Assembly (NCBI RefSeq): GCF_008039875.1
Contig: NZ_VRUU01000006.1
Coordinates: forward strand, 1 to 64,000
Source of the DNA: Methylobacterium sp. WL119
GTDB lineage: Bacteria; Pseudomonadota; Alphaproteobacteria; Rhizobiales; Beijerinckiaceae
DNA: 64,000 nucleotides
Reading direction: 5' to 3'
The notes below the pieces were generated by a model, which made no database searches, was not told the origin of the DNA, and saw only the letters and a list, made by a program, of their open reading frames with translations. Position 1 is the stretch's first letter, and each line of letters opens with the position of its first letter. Positions 42,844 through 50,116 of the stretch are shown in pieces. The position numbers and the translations under genes are program-made.

Positions 42844-43866
42844 ATGGACATCATCCTGATCACGCCGGCGCCGAAACGTTCGCGGGCCGGCAACCGCACG
42901 ACGGCCCTGCGCTGGGCCGGCATCCTGCGCCGGCTCGGCCACCGCGTCGTCGTGGCGACCGCCTACGCCGACGCGCCCTGCGACCTGATGATCGCGCTGC
43001 ACGCCTGGAAGAGCGCCCCGGCGATCGCGCGATACCGGCGCTTATACCCGGAGCGCCCCCTCGTCGTCGCGCTGACCGGGACCGACATCAATCACGATCT
43101 CGCCGCCGATCCCGGCACCACCCTGCGCTCGCTCGATCTCGCCGACGCGCTCGTTGGCCTGCACGACCTCGTCGCCGACGCGATCCCGGAATCCTACCGC
43201 GACAAGCTCGCGGTGATCGTGCAGTCGGTGCCGGCGAGCGAGGAGCGCCTGCCGCCCACGACGCGCACCTTCGAGATCCTCGTCGTCGGCCACCTGCGCG
43301 CCGAGAAGGACCCGTTGCGCGCCGCGCTCGCCGCCCGCGCCCTGCCGCCCGCCTCCCGCATCCGCGTCGTCCATCTCGGCGGCGCGCCCGACCCGGCGTG
43401 GGCGGATCGCGCGCGGGCCGAGATGCAGGCCAACCCGCGCTACGATTGGCGCGGCGAGGTCTCCGGCGCACGGGTGCGGCGGTTCCTGCGGCGCGGGCGG
43501 CTGATGGTGCTGAGCTCGCTGAACGAGGGCGGCGCCAACGTGATCTCCGAGGCGATCGCGGCCGGGCTGCCGATCCTCGCTTCCGAGATCCCGGGCAATG
43601 TCGGCCTGCTCGGCGCCGACCACCCGGGCTACTTCCCGGCCGGAGACCAGGCTGCGCTCGCGCGCCTGATGCTGCGCGCGGAACAGGACCCGGCCTTCCT
43701 CGAGCGCCTGCGCGCGCACGGTGCGGCGCGTGCGGCGGCGTTCGACCCGGCGCACGAGCGGGAGGCCTGGGCCGTCCTCGTCGCGCGCGCGGCCGGCGCG
43801 GCGAGAGCGCGGGCCGCGGCCGGGATTGACGCGGCCCGCCCCGCACCGGCACTCCTTCTGCCATGA
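42844..43866 (+). CDS. senB: Selenosugar synthase SenB (glycosyltransferase)
   Basis: 340-residue GT4-like glycosyltransferase of the group that pairs with EgtB-like SenA. In the known pathway SenB joins a UDP-sugar and selenophosphate to a selenosugar, the Se donor for SenA. Visible features are the N-terminal MDIILITPAPKRSRAGNRTTA, VALTGTDINHDL near residue 78, VVGHLRAEKDP near 158 and the nucleotide-sugar motif LSSLNEGGANVISEAIAAGLP near 222. It overlaps coaBC by four bases (ATGA). A senC (SelD-like selenophosphate synthetase) gene is not in the window. Confidence 0.82.
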   Translation: MDIILITPAPKRSRAGNRTTALRWAGILRRLGHRVVVATAYADAPCDLMIALHAWKSAPAIARYRRLYPERPLVVALTGTDINHDLAADPGTTLRSLDLADALVGLHDLVADAIPESYRDKLAVIVQSVPASEERLPPTTRTFEILVVGHLRAEKDPLRAALAARALPPASRIRVVHLGGAPDPAWADRARAEMQANPRYDWRGEVSGARVRRFLRRGRLMVLSSLNEGGANVISEAIAAGLPILASEIPGNVGLLGADHPGYFPAGDQAALARLMLRAEQDPAFLERLRAHGAARAAAFDPAHEREAWAVLVARAAGAARARAAAGIDAARPAPALLLP

Positions 43867-45137
43867 CCGCAGCCCCCACGTTGCCGCTCGCGAACCGGCG
43901 CATCCTCCTCGTCATCGGCGGGGGCATCGCGGCCTACAAGGCGCTCGACCTGATCCGCCGCCTGCGCGAGCGCGGCGCCTCCGTCCGACCGCTGCTGACC
44001 AAGGGCGCGCAGGAATTCGTCACCCCGCTCGCGGCCGCGGCGCTCGCCGGCCAGCCCGCCCATACCGACCTGTTCGACCGGGCCGACGAGGCGGAGATCG
44101 GCCATATCAAGCTGGCCCGGGACGCCGACGCGGTGGTGGTGGCGCCGGCCACCGCCAACCTGATGGCGCGGATGGCCACCGGCCACGCCCCCGACCTCGC
44201 CTCCACGGTGCTGCTCGCCACCACCCTGCCGATCCTGATCGCGCCGGCGATGAACGTGGCGATGTGGGCGCATCCCGCAACGCGGCGCAACCTCGCGACG
44301 CTGCTCGCCGACGGCGTCCGGGTCGTCGGCCCCAATGCCGGCCCGATGGCCGAGCCCGAGACAGGGCCCGGCCGCATGGCCGAGCCGGCCGAGATCGCCG
44401 ACGCCGCGGCCGCGATGCTCGGGGAGGCCGAGGCGAAGACCGCCGGGTTCGGCTTCCTCGCGGGTCGCGCCAAGGCCGCCGGGCCGCTCGTCGGCCGCCG
44501 CGTGCTCGTCACCTCCGGGCCGACCCATGAGCCGATCGACCCGGTGCGGTTCATCGCCAACCGCTCGTCGGGGCGCCAGGGCCACGCCATCGCCGCCGCC
44601 GCCGCCGCCGCCGGCGCGACGGTCACGCTGGTCTCCGGGCCGGTGGCGATCCCCGATCCCGAGGGCGTCGCCGTGGTGCGGGTCGAGACCGCGCGCGAGA
44701 TGCTGGCGGCGGTCGAGGCGGCGCTTCCCGCCAGCATCGCGGTGTTCACGGCCGCGGTCGCCGACTGGCGGCCCGCCACCGAGACCGGCTCCAAGATCAA
44801 GAAGGCCGGCGCGGCGCCCGCCCCACTGACGCTGGTCGAGAACCCCGACATCCTCGCCACTATCGCCGGGCGGACGCAGAACCGCCCCGCCCTCGTCGTC
44901 GGCTTCGCCGCCGAGACCGACACGGTGATCGCGCACGCCCAGGCGAAGATCGCCCGAAAGGGCTGCGACCTGATCGTCGCCAACGACGTCTCGGCTGCGG
45001 GCGGCGTGATGGGCGGCGCGACCAACACGGTCCACCTGATCGCGCACGACGGGTCGGTCGAGACCTGGCCGACGCTCGACAAGGACGAGGTCGCGCGCCG
45101 GCTGGTGGCACGGTTTTCGGAGTTGCTTCGGGGTTAG
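43863..45137 (+). CDS. coaBC: Bifunctional phosphopantothenoylcysteine decarboxylase / phosphopantothenate-cysteine ligase
   Basis: 424-residue fusion performing two steps of coenzyme A synthesis. The N-terminal flavoprotein domain has GGGIAAYKALDLIRRL, the active-site His in IGHIKLARDADAVVVAPATAN and the substrate clamp PAMNVAMW. The CoaB domain shows VTSGPTHEPIDPVRFIANRSSG, AAVADWRP and SKIKK, and a cysteine in ARKGCDLIVAND. It is essential in most bacteria. The start codon lies within the senB stop, so the two are coupled. Confidence 0.96.
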   Translation: MTAAPTLPLANRRILLVIGGGIAAYKALDLIRRLRERGASVRPLLTKGAQEFVTPLAAAALAGQPAHTDLFDRADEAEIGHIKLARDADAVVVAPATANLMARMATGHAPDLASTVLLATTLPILIAPAMNVAMWAHPATRRNLATLLADGVRVVGPNAGPMAEPETGPGRMAEPAEIADAAAAMLGEAEAKTAGFGFLAGRAKAAGPLVGRRVLVTSGPTHEPIDPVRFIANRSSGRQGHAIAAAAAAAGATVTLVSGPVAIPDPEGVAVVRVETAREMLAAVEAALPASIAVFTAAVADWRPATETGSKIKKAGAAPAPLTLVENPDILATIAGRTQNRPALVVGFAAETDTVIAHAQAKIARKGCDLIVANDVSAAGGVMGGATNTVHLIAHDGSVETWPTLDKDEVARRLVARFSELLRG

Positions 45138-45153
45138 GGCCGGTTCGGGTGCC

Positions 45154-45798
45154 CTACCCTGCCGCCGCCTGCTGCGCCGCCGCGAGGCGCGCGTCGTCGG
45201 CGGCGATCGCCTGGTAGGCCGGACGCGCCCGGAAGCGCGCGAGGTAGGCCATGATCGCCGGCTCCTCGGGGACGAGCTTGAACGCGGTGGTCCAGCCGAG
45301 CGCCGAGCCCCACAGGACGTCGGCGGCGGAGAAGCGCTCGCCGAGGATCCAGGGGCCGGGCGTCAGCATCGCGAGCACCTGGGCCAGCACCGTGTCGTAA
45401 TCGCCGTAGGCCGACATCATCCGGGGCGGCGGCGCGCGCTCCATCGCCCGGTCGATCACGGCCGGCTCGAAGCACGAGCCGTAGAAGACCATCCAGCGCA
45501 GGTAGGCGCCGCGGGCCGGATCGGTCGTGCCGGGCGCGAGGCCGGCCTCGGGAAACAGGTCCGCGAGGTAAAGGTAGCAGGCGGCCTGCTCGGCCACCGT
45601 CGCGCCGCCGTGGCGGATCGCCGGGACCTTGCCCATCGGGTTGACGGCGAGGTGCGCGCTGCCCTGCTGCTCGCCGGCCTTGAGGTTGATGACGTGCAGC
45701 TCGTGCGGCGCGTTAAGTTCCTCGAGCAGCACCCGCACGCCCGTCGAGCGGGTGTTCGGGGCGTGGTGCAGGACGAGTCCGTCGGTCGTGGTCGGCAT
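45154..45798 (-). CDS. Glutathione S-transferase family protein
   Basis: 214-residue protein with an N-terminal thioredoxin-like GST domain (SxxVRVLLEEL pattern in NTRSTGVRVLLEELN, the cis-Pro loop GKVPAIRHGG, and TVAEQAACYLYLAD). The C-terminal helical domain contains the folding motif GERFSAADVLWGSALGW. The substrate is unknown. It is convergent with coaBC. Confidence 0.9.
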   Translation of the reverse strand: MPTTTDGLVLHHAPNTRSTGVRVLLEELNAPHELHVINLKAGEQQGSAHLAVNPMGKVPAIRHGGATVAEQAACYLYLADLFPEAGLAPGTTDPARGAYLRWMVFYGSCFEPAVIDRAMERAPPPRMMSAYGDYDTVLAQVLAMLTPGPWILGERFSAADVLWGSALGWTTAFKLVPEEPAIMAYLARFRARPAYQAIAADDARLAAAQQAAAG

Positions 45799-45883
45799 CG
45801 TCGTCTCCGGGGCCTGAACGCTTCGGGCGCACGCTCTGCCGGAGGCCGGCTCCGGTCAAGCCGGCCGTTCGGACCGGATCGGC

Positions 45884-46528
45884 TCAGACCCGGTACTTGC
45901 CGTTGCGCTTGATCAGCACCTGCGTCCCCACCGGCACGCGCTCGTAAAGGTCGACGATGTCCTCGTTGAGCATGCGGACGCAGCCCGACGACATCTGCTC
46001 GCCGATGCTCCAGGGCTCGTTGGTGCCGTGGATGCGGAACAGGATGTCGCGGTTGCCCTGGTAGAGGTAGAGCGCGCGGGCGCCGAGCGGGTTGTCGACG
46101 CCGCCCTTGCGCTGGCGGTCGATCTCCGGATGGAGGGCGACCATGGTCGTGGTCGGGCTCCAGTCCGGCCAGACGCCCTTGCGGCCGACCCGGGCCTCGC
46201 CCTTCCACGAGAAGCCGAGCTTGCCCACGCCGACGCCGTACTGCATCGCCGTTCCGTCGGCCTGGACGAGGGCGAGCTGACGCTTGTCGATGTCAACGAC
46301 GATGGTGCCCGGCCGCTCGGGGCCGGAATAGCTCACGACCTGCCGGCGGTACTTCGGATCGAGGCGGTTGGTGTCGACCAGCGGCACGTCGAACGGCTTG
46401 TCGGGCATCGAGCCGACATACCACGCCGCCTCCTCGTCGTTGGCGGCGAGGTTCACGGGCCCGCGCTGGTTGCAGGCTGCGAGCGGCGCGATGAGGACCG
46501 CAGCGAGGAGGATCCGGCGGAGGGGCAT
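45884..46528 (-). CDS. L,D-transpeptidase (YkuD) lipoprotein
   Basis: 214-residue exported protein with a lipobox (PLAAC, cysteine at about residue 19), so probably anchored in the periplasm. The YkuD catalytic motif is intact: HGTNEPWSIG followed by MSSGCVRMLNEDIVDLY, with the catalytic cysteine near residue 180. Enzymes of this family make 3-3 cross-links or attach proteins to peptidoglycan, both common in Rhizobiales. Confidence 0.93.
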   Translation of the reverse strand: MPLRRILLAAVLIAPLAACNQRGPVNLAANDEEAAWYVGSMPDKPFDVPLVDTNRLDPKYRRQVVSYSGPERPGTIVVDIDKRQLALVQADGTAMQYGVGVGKLGFSWKGEARVGRKGVWPDWSPTTTMVALHPEIDRQRKGGVDNPLGARALYLYQGNRDILFRIHGTNEPWSIGEQMSSGCVRMLNEDIVDLYERVPVGTQVLIKRNGKYRV

Positions 46529-46705
46529 GGGGCCTCACGAGGCGAGGAAGCGTTCGGATCATGCCTACCGCCTCGCCGCCCCCCACGATGTGACTTTTGC
46601 GTCTCAGGTTGGATGAAGCGCCCGGCACGATTGCCCGGATTTCGCCTCGTTCGGCCGTGGCTTGCGCCCTAACTCTCTCGGATCGGTTCCGAGACGAGGC
46701 GCATC

Positions 46706-47149
46706 ATGGCCGACACGCTCACCCTTCCCGAGATGCAAGGCGCATTGCCGGAGACGCCGCTGCGCCCGGCGATCCACCTCGACCATTGCGTGATCCACGT
46801 CAGCGACTGGACGCGCGCGAACGCCTTCTATGGCGACGTGGTCGGCGCCGAGATCGTCCCGGCCGGCGCGGGCTTCGCGTACCGGCTCGGCGGGGTGCAG
46901 CTGAACTGCCACGGCCCCGGGCTGACCCCGGAGCCGCTCGCCGAGAAGCCAGTGATGCCGGGCGGCAGCGACCTGTGCTTCCGCTGGTCCGGCACGATCG
47001 AGGAGGCGATGGCGCACCTGGCCGCGCACGGCGTCCCCGTCGAGCTCGGCCCGGTGGAGCGCCACGGCGCGGCCGGGCCCGGGACCAGCATCTACTTCCG
47101 CGATCCGGACGGGTCGCTGATGGAGTTCATCACCTACCCGGCGCCGTGA
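46706..47149 (+). CDS. VOC family protein
   Basis: 147-residue vicinal-oxygen-chelate protein. The N-terminal half has IHLDHCVIHVSDWTRANAFYG, and the last strand pair is SIYFRDPDGSLMEFITYP with the metal-ligand Glu. The His/Glu pattern is glyoxalase/dioxygenase-like, but the substrate is unknown. The gene stands alone and is convergent with the cyclic-nucleotide-binding gene. Confidence 0.9.
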   Translation: MADTLTLPEMQGALPETPLRPAIHLDHCVIHVSDWTRANAFYGDVVGAEIVPAGAGFAYRLGGVQLNCHGPGLTPEPLAEKPVMPGGSDLCFRWSGTIEEAMAHLAAHGVPVELGPVERHGAAGPGTSIYFRDPDGSLMEFITYPAP

Positions 47150-47166
47150 CGCCCGATCGCGCGATC

Positions 47167-47610
47167 TCAGGCGCGGCTCTGCGCGAGCGCCTGGTTTGTC
47201 TGCTCGAGGCGCAGGGCCAGCTCGCGCATCAGCGCGATGCTGATCTGCGGAAACTGCGCCAGCAGCTCGAGGAACACGCCGCGGTCGATGCGCAGGGCGG
47301 TGGCCGCCGTCTCGGCCGTGACGGTGGCCGAGCGCGGCTGGTCGGCCAGGATGCCCATCTCGCCGACCAGGGCGTTGGCCCCGAGCAGGGCGAGACGCAC
47401 CGGCCCCGCGGCCCCGTCGATGGTCACGGCGGCGCTGCCCTCCAGGATGAGGTAGGCGGCATCCGCGACGTCGCCGCGGGTGAAGAATTGCTGGCCCGCC
47501 TCGAAATGCACCCGCTCGCTGGTGAAGGCGAGCAGCTTCAGCCGCGACGGCTCGACCTCGCGGAACAGCGGCACCTGCCGAAGGGAGGTAACCTCCGTAT
47601 CGAGGGTCAT
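47167..47610 (-). CDS. Cyclic nucleotide-binding domain protein
   Basis: 147-residue protein that is essentially a single Crp-like cNMP-binding fold (VPLFREVEPSRLKLLAFTSE, FTRGDVADAAYLILEGSAAVTI, GEMGILADQPRSATVTAE). It ends after the C helix with no DNA-binding domain. It could be a stand-alone sensor or ligand sink. The ATG at 47610 opens the domain directly; the upstream frame extension overlaps the SCO-like gene region and is unlikely. Confidence 0.88.
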   Translation of the reverse strand: MTLDTEVTSLRQVPLFREVEPSRLKLLAFTSERVHFEAGQQFFTRGDVADAAYLILEGSAAVTIDGAAGPVRLALLGANALVGEMGILADQPRSATVTAETAATALRIDRGVFLELLAQFPQISIALMRELALRLEQTNQALAQSRA

Positions 47611-47777
47611 AGGTGGAACTCCGCACCGCGCCGGATCTCGTGATGGCGCCGGCCGCCTCATCCATGCGGCTTGCGGCGATCTTGTCCAGCCCTCCCGTCC
47701 CGGCGGCACGCTGCGACGGCGTGACCCGGATGCCCCGTCGAACGCGATCGGGCATGCAGGCCCCCACCGGAGGTGCC

Positions 47778-48572
47778 ATGCGCCGCGCCCGCCATCCTCG
47801 CCTCGCCGCGCTCCTCGTCGGGATCGCGTTCGCCGCCACGCCGGCCGCCGCCCGCCTGAACCGGACCGAGCTTGCGCGCGTCGCGGTCGTGCCGCCTCCG
47901 GGCGCCCGTGTTCCCCTCGATCTCGCCTGGAACGATGCCGCGGGCGACCGGCCGACCACGCTGGGCGAGGCGCTCGGCGGCCGGCCGACCCTGCTGCTGC
48001 CGGTGGACTACACCTGCGGCAACGTCTGCGACCCGATGCTGTCGATGTCCGGGGCGGCCTTGGCCGCAACCGGCCTCGTCGCCGGCCGCGACGTCAGCCT
48101 CGTCCTCGTCGGGATCGACCCGCGCGACGACGCGGCCGCGGCGCGGCACATGCTGGAGACCGAGCTCGGGAACCCGGGGCTTTCGGCGAAGGCGGCCGCG
48201 CTGGTGGGCGACGCCGCCACGGTCGATCGGCTGACGCAGGCGCTCGGCTACCGTTTCGTCTACGACGCCGGCACCGACAGCTTCGCCCACCCCGCCGCCG
48301 CGATCCTGCTCACCGGCGACGGCCGTGTCGCCCGCGTCCTGTCGCCGCTGGCGCTGAACGGCAGCGACCTGCGGCTCGCCCTCGTCGAGGCCGGCGAGGG
48401 CCGGACCGGCAGCCTCGCCGACCGCCTCGTCCTGCTCTGCTACGGGTACGATGCCGCGACCGGCGTCTACACGCCGATGATCCGCCGCGTCCTCAGTTTC
48501 GCCGCCGCCGGGACGATCCTCGCGATGGCGATCGGGATCGTCCTGCTCAACCGCCGGCCCCGGCAGGCCTGA
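47778..48572 (+). CDS. SCO1/SenC family copper chaperone-like protein
   Basis: 264-residue exported protein with an N-terminal signal sequence (LAALLVGIAFAATPAAA) and a thioredoxin-like SCO domain holding the CxxxC copper motif (YTCGNVCDP) near residue 80. A candidate His ligand is in FAHPAAAILL, and a C-terminal membrane helix is present (VLSFAAAGTILAMAIGIVLL). The family loads CuA of cytochrome c oxidase. GGAGG sits five bases before the ATG. Confidence 0.88.
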   Translation: MRRARHPRLAALLVGIAFAATPAAARLNRTELARVAVVPPPGARVPLDLAWNDAAGDRPTTLGEALGGRPTLLLPVDYTCGNVCDPMLSMSGAALAATGLVAGRDVSLVLVGIDPRDDAAAARHMLETELGNPGLSAKAAALVGDAATVDRLTQALGYRFVYDAGTDSFAHPAAAILLTGDGRVARVLSPLALNGSDLRLALVEAGEGRTGSLADRLVLLCYGYDAATGVYTPMIRRVLSFAAAGTILAMAIGIVLLNRRPRQA

Positions 48573-48578
48573 GGCCGC

Positions 48579-48791
48579 TCAGCGCTTCGTCGCCAAGCCG
48601 GATTTCTCGGCGCTCGGCGGCTCGCGGCCGGCGCTGGCGTTCGGTTGGGGCGAATCGATCGGCTCGACCTGCGTCGTCGGCGTCGCGCTGCCCTCGTCCG
48701 CGGGCATCGGCGGAAGCGCCGCGGTGTTCGGCTTCGGCGCGGCCTCCGGCGAAACCTTGGCCGCACCGGAGACCATCTCGCGATTCGTCAT
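48579..48791 (-). CDS. Hypothetical protein, Pro/Ala/Glu-rich (70 aa)
   Basis: Short frame from the ATG at 48791 (MTNREMVSGAAKVSPEA). The translation is low-complexity, hydrophilic and disordered-looking, without membrane or signal features. I do not recognise a family. Codon-position GC looks coding-like, but the evidence is thin. Confidence 0.45.
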   Translation of the reverse strand: MTNREMVSGAAKVSPEAAPKPNTAALPPMPADEGSATPTTQVEPIDSPQPNASAGREPPSAEKSGLATKR

Positions 48792-48902
48792 GCTCGAAAA
48801 AACCTCGTTCGACGCAGGCGCTGAATTGTCGTTTGCCCCACCGCTGTCTTCCAACGCCAGCGCACCGACGTGGTTGCGGCTAAGCTTGTCGCGGAAGCGT
48901 GA

Positions 48903-48928
48903 GAGGAACCTTCGGATACTGGCGAAGG
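48903..48928 (+). promoter_or_regulatory. Weak EcfG-type promoter before the KGG stress gene
   Basis: GGAAC-N17-GGTT, one mismatch from GGAAC-N16/17-CGTT, lies 37 bases before the ATG of the KGG protein. The position and the function of the gene support it; the mismatch lowers certainty. Confidence 0.4.
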
Positions 48929-48964
48929 TTGTGAAAGGGTGAAGAGAAGCCTGAGGAGGAGCTG

Positions 48965-49159
48965 ATGGCATCCGGTAATTCAACCTCGAAGCGAGGTTTT
49001 GCGTCGATGGATCTCGAGCGCCAGCGCGAGATCGCCAGCAAGGGTGGCCGCAGCGTGCCGGCTGAGAAGCGTTCGTTCTCGCAGGACCGCGAACTGGCCT
49101 CGACGGCCGGCCGCAAGGGCGGTCAGGCCACCGGTACGGGCCGCGACGGCGCCGAGTGA
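48965..49159 (+). CDS. KGG-repeat general stress protein (Con-10 family)
   Basis: 64-residue hydrophilic protein with KGG motifs (IASKGGRSVPAEKRSFSQD and AGRKGGQATG), the signature of small desiccation/general-stress proteins of the GsiB/Con-10 type. A strong GAGGAGGAG ribosome-binding site sits directly before the ATG. It lies in the general-stress island and has an intrinsic terminator 24 bases after the stop. Confidence 0.9.
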   Translation: MASGNSTSKRGFASMDLERQREIASKGGRSVPAEKRSFSQDRELASTAGRKGGQATGTGRDGAE

Positions 49160-49182
49160 TCGACCGCCCTTCGAGACGCGCG

Positions 49183-49215
49183 GCGTCTGCCCTTCGCTGG
49201 GCAGGCGCCTTTTTT
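49183..49215 (+). terminator. Rho-independent terminator of the KGG gene
   Basis: A 10-bp GC stem (49183-49192 with 49199-49208, one G-U pair) with a six-base loop is followed by six T. Confidence 0.9.
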
Positions 49216-49232
49216 ATGTCCGCTTCCGTGCC

Positions 49233-49283
49233 GCACAACGCGAAGGCCCGCTCCAGAACATGGAGCGGGCCTTCGCGTCGTGC
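49233..49283 (-). terminator. Long hairpin downstream of the secreted hypothetical gene
   Basis: A 23-base arm (49233-49255) pairs with 49261-49283 at nearly every position around a five-base loop (GAACA). It lies just past the stop of the 49315-49692 gene and could terminate or stabilise that transcript. It lacks a U tract. Confidence 0.65.
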
Positions 49284-49314
49284 ACCGTAAGCCGGTAGGC
49301 TGATCGGTGTCGCC

Positions 49315-49692
49315 TCAGGAGATGCAGCGGCCGGGGATCATGCGGCGGGCTTCGGGGCCGACCAGCGAGCTGAGCGCCGCCTCGCAGCCCTCGCGCATCA
49401 TCCGACGCGGCTTGAGCGGCGGCTTGGTTCCCATCTCCTGCGCCGTGTCCGACGCGGCCGGGAGGGCGCGGTTCGGCTCGGATTGCAGGCTCGCCACGCG
49501 GCTCGGCCGGATCGCGATCGAGACCGGGCGCATGCCCGGCAGGGGGCGGGCTTCGAACGCGGCCGGACCGGGGGCTGCGACCGTGGTCGTGGGGACCCAT
49601 TGGTCCGCGCTCGCCTGGACCATCGGGTGGACGAGCAACGTCAGGATGGCGGCCGGTGCACTCACGCCGAGAAGGAAGCCTGACCGAAGCAT
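49315..49692 (-). CDS. Hypothetical secreted protein with a perfect EcfG promoter (125 aa)
   Basis: 125-residue protein with an N-terminal signal peptide (GFLLGVSAPAAILTLLVHPMVQASA). The middle is Ala/Pro-rich, and a C-terminal cysteine pair (REGCEAALSSLVG ... GRCIS) could form a disulfide. I do not recognise the family. A GGAAC-N16-CGTT promoter lies 42 bases upstream, so it belongs to the general stress regulon by inference. Confidence 0.75.
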   Translation of the reverse strand: MLRSGFLLGVSAPAAILTLLVHPMVQASADQWVPTTTVAAPGPAAFEARPLPGMRPVSIAIRPSRVASLQSEPNRALPAASDTAQEMGTKPPLKPRRMMREGCEAALSSLVGPEARRMIPGRCIS

Positions 49693-49733
49693 CGTCGTGG
49701 TCTCCGAATGGGAGCTTGACAGGATGAACGGAA

Positions 49734-49758
49734 AACGCGTCTTCCATGATCCGGTTCC
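49734..49758 (-). promoter_or_regulatory. EcfG-type promoter of the secreted hypothetical gene
   Basis: Read on the minus strand the site is GGAAC (49758-49754), 16 bases, CGTT (49737-49734): a perfect match to the EcfG consensus of alphaproteobacterial general stress response. Confidence 0.8.
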
Positions 49759-49890
49759 GTCACGGCCTCGCTTTTGACGAAATCAGTATTCGGCAACAGT
49801 TTCTCGTGGCGGTGCCGGGCACGAGGAACCTTGTCCACAGCGACCCGGAGTGGCGCGGACGCCACAGGCGTCGAAAAACGGTTCGCGCCC

Positions 49891-49915
49891 GGAACTTGGT
49901 TCGCGCACGCCCGTT
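49891..49915 (+). promoter_or_regulatory. EcfG-type promoter with no protein gene downstream
   Basis: Perfect GGAAC-N16-CGTT on the plus strand. The only plus-strand feature downstream is a rho-independent terminator at 49981-50011, so it should drive a short noncoding transcript. Confidence 0.75.
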
Positions 49916-49921
49916 GATCGA

Positions 49922-50011
49922 GCACCCGGCCACCTGGTCCTCCCCGCATTCCCCTTGTGCATCGGCCGGAACCTCATCCACGGGTCGGAGATTTCTCCGG
50001 CCCGTTTTTTT
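49922..50011 (+). ncRNA. Predicted EcfG-dependent small RNA (about 90 nt)
   Basis: Bounded by a perfect EcfG promoter (start about seven bases after its -10 element) and an intrinsic terminator. The predicted RNA has a 5' CCGGCC (49926-49931) that can pair with GGCCGG (49964-49969), exposing a long C-rich stretch (CCTCCCC at 49939-49945 and TTCCCC at 49949-49954) complementary to Shine-Dalgarno sequences. No open frame with a ribosome-binding site is present in it. GsrN of Caulobacter is a precedent for a stress-sigma-dependent sRNA; no homology is claimed. The ends are estimates. Confidence 0.6.
49981..50011 (+). terminator. Rho-independent terminator of the predicted small RNA
   Basis: CGGGTCGGAG / CTCCGGCCCG stem (one G-U pair), loop ATTT, then seven T. 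Confidence 0.9.
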
Positions 50012-50041
50012 ATGCCTGGACCGATGTCCTTGGCGGGCAAC

Positions 50042-50072
50042 AAAAAACCCCGGCTCGTCGCTGGGGTTTTTT
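50042..50072. terminator. Bidirectional terminator downstream of phyR
   Basis: AAAAAACCCC and GGGGTTTTTT flank an 11-base loop, giving a U-run in both directions. It lies 45 bases beyond the phyR stop. Confidence 0.85.
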
Positions 50073-50116
50073 CGTTCTGCGGATTGGCGCGGAGGCGGTT
50101 GTGGACCGCCTCCCGG

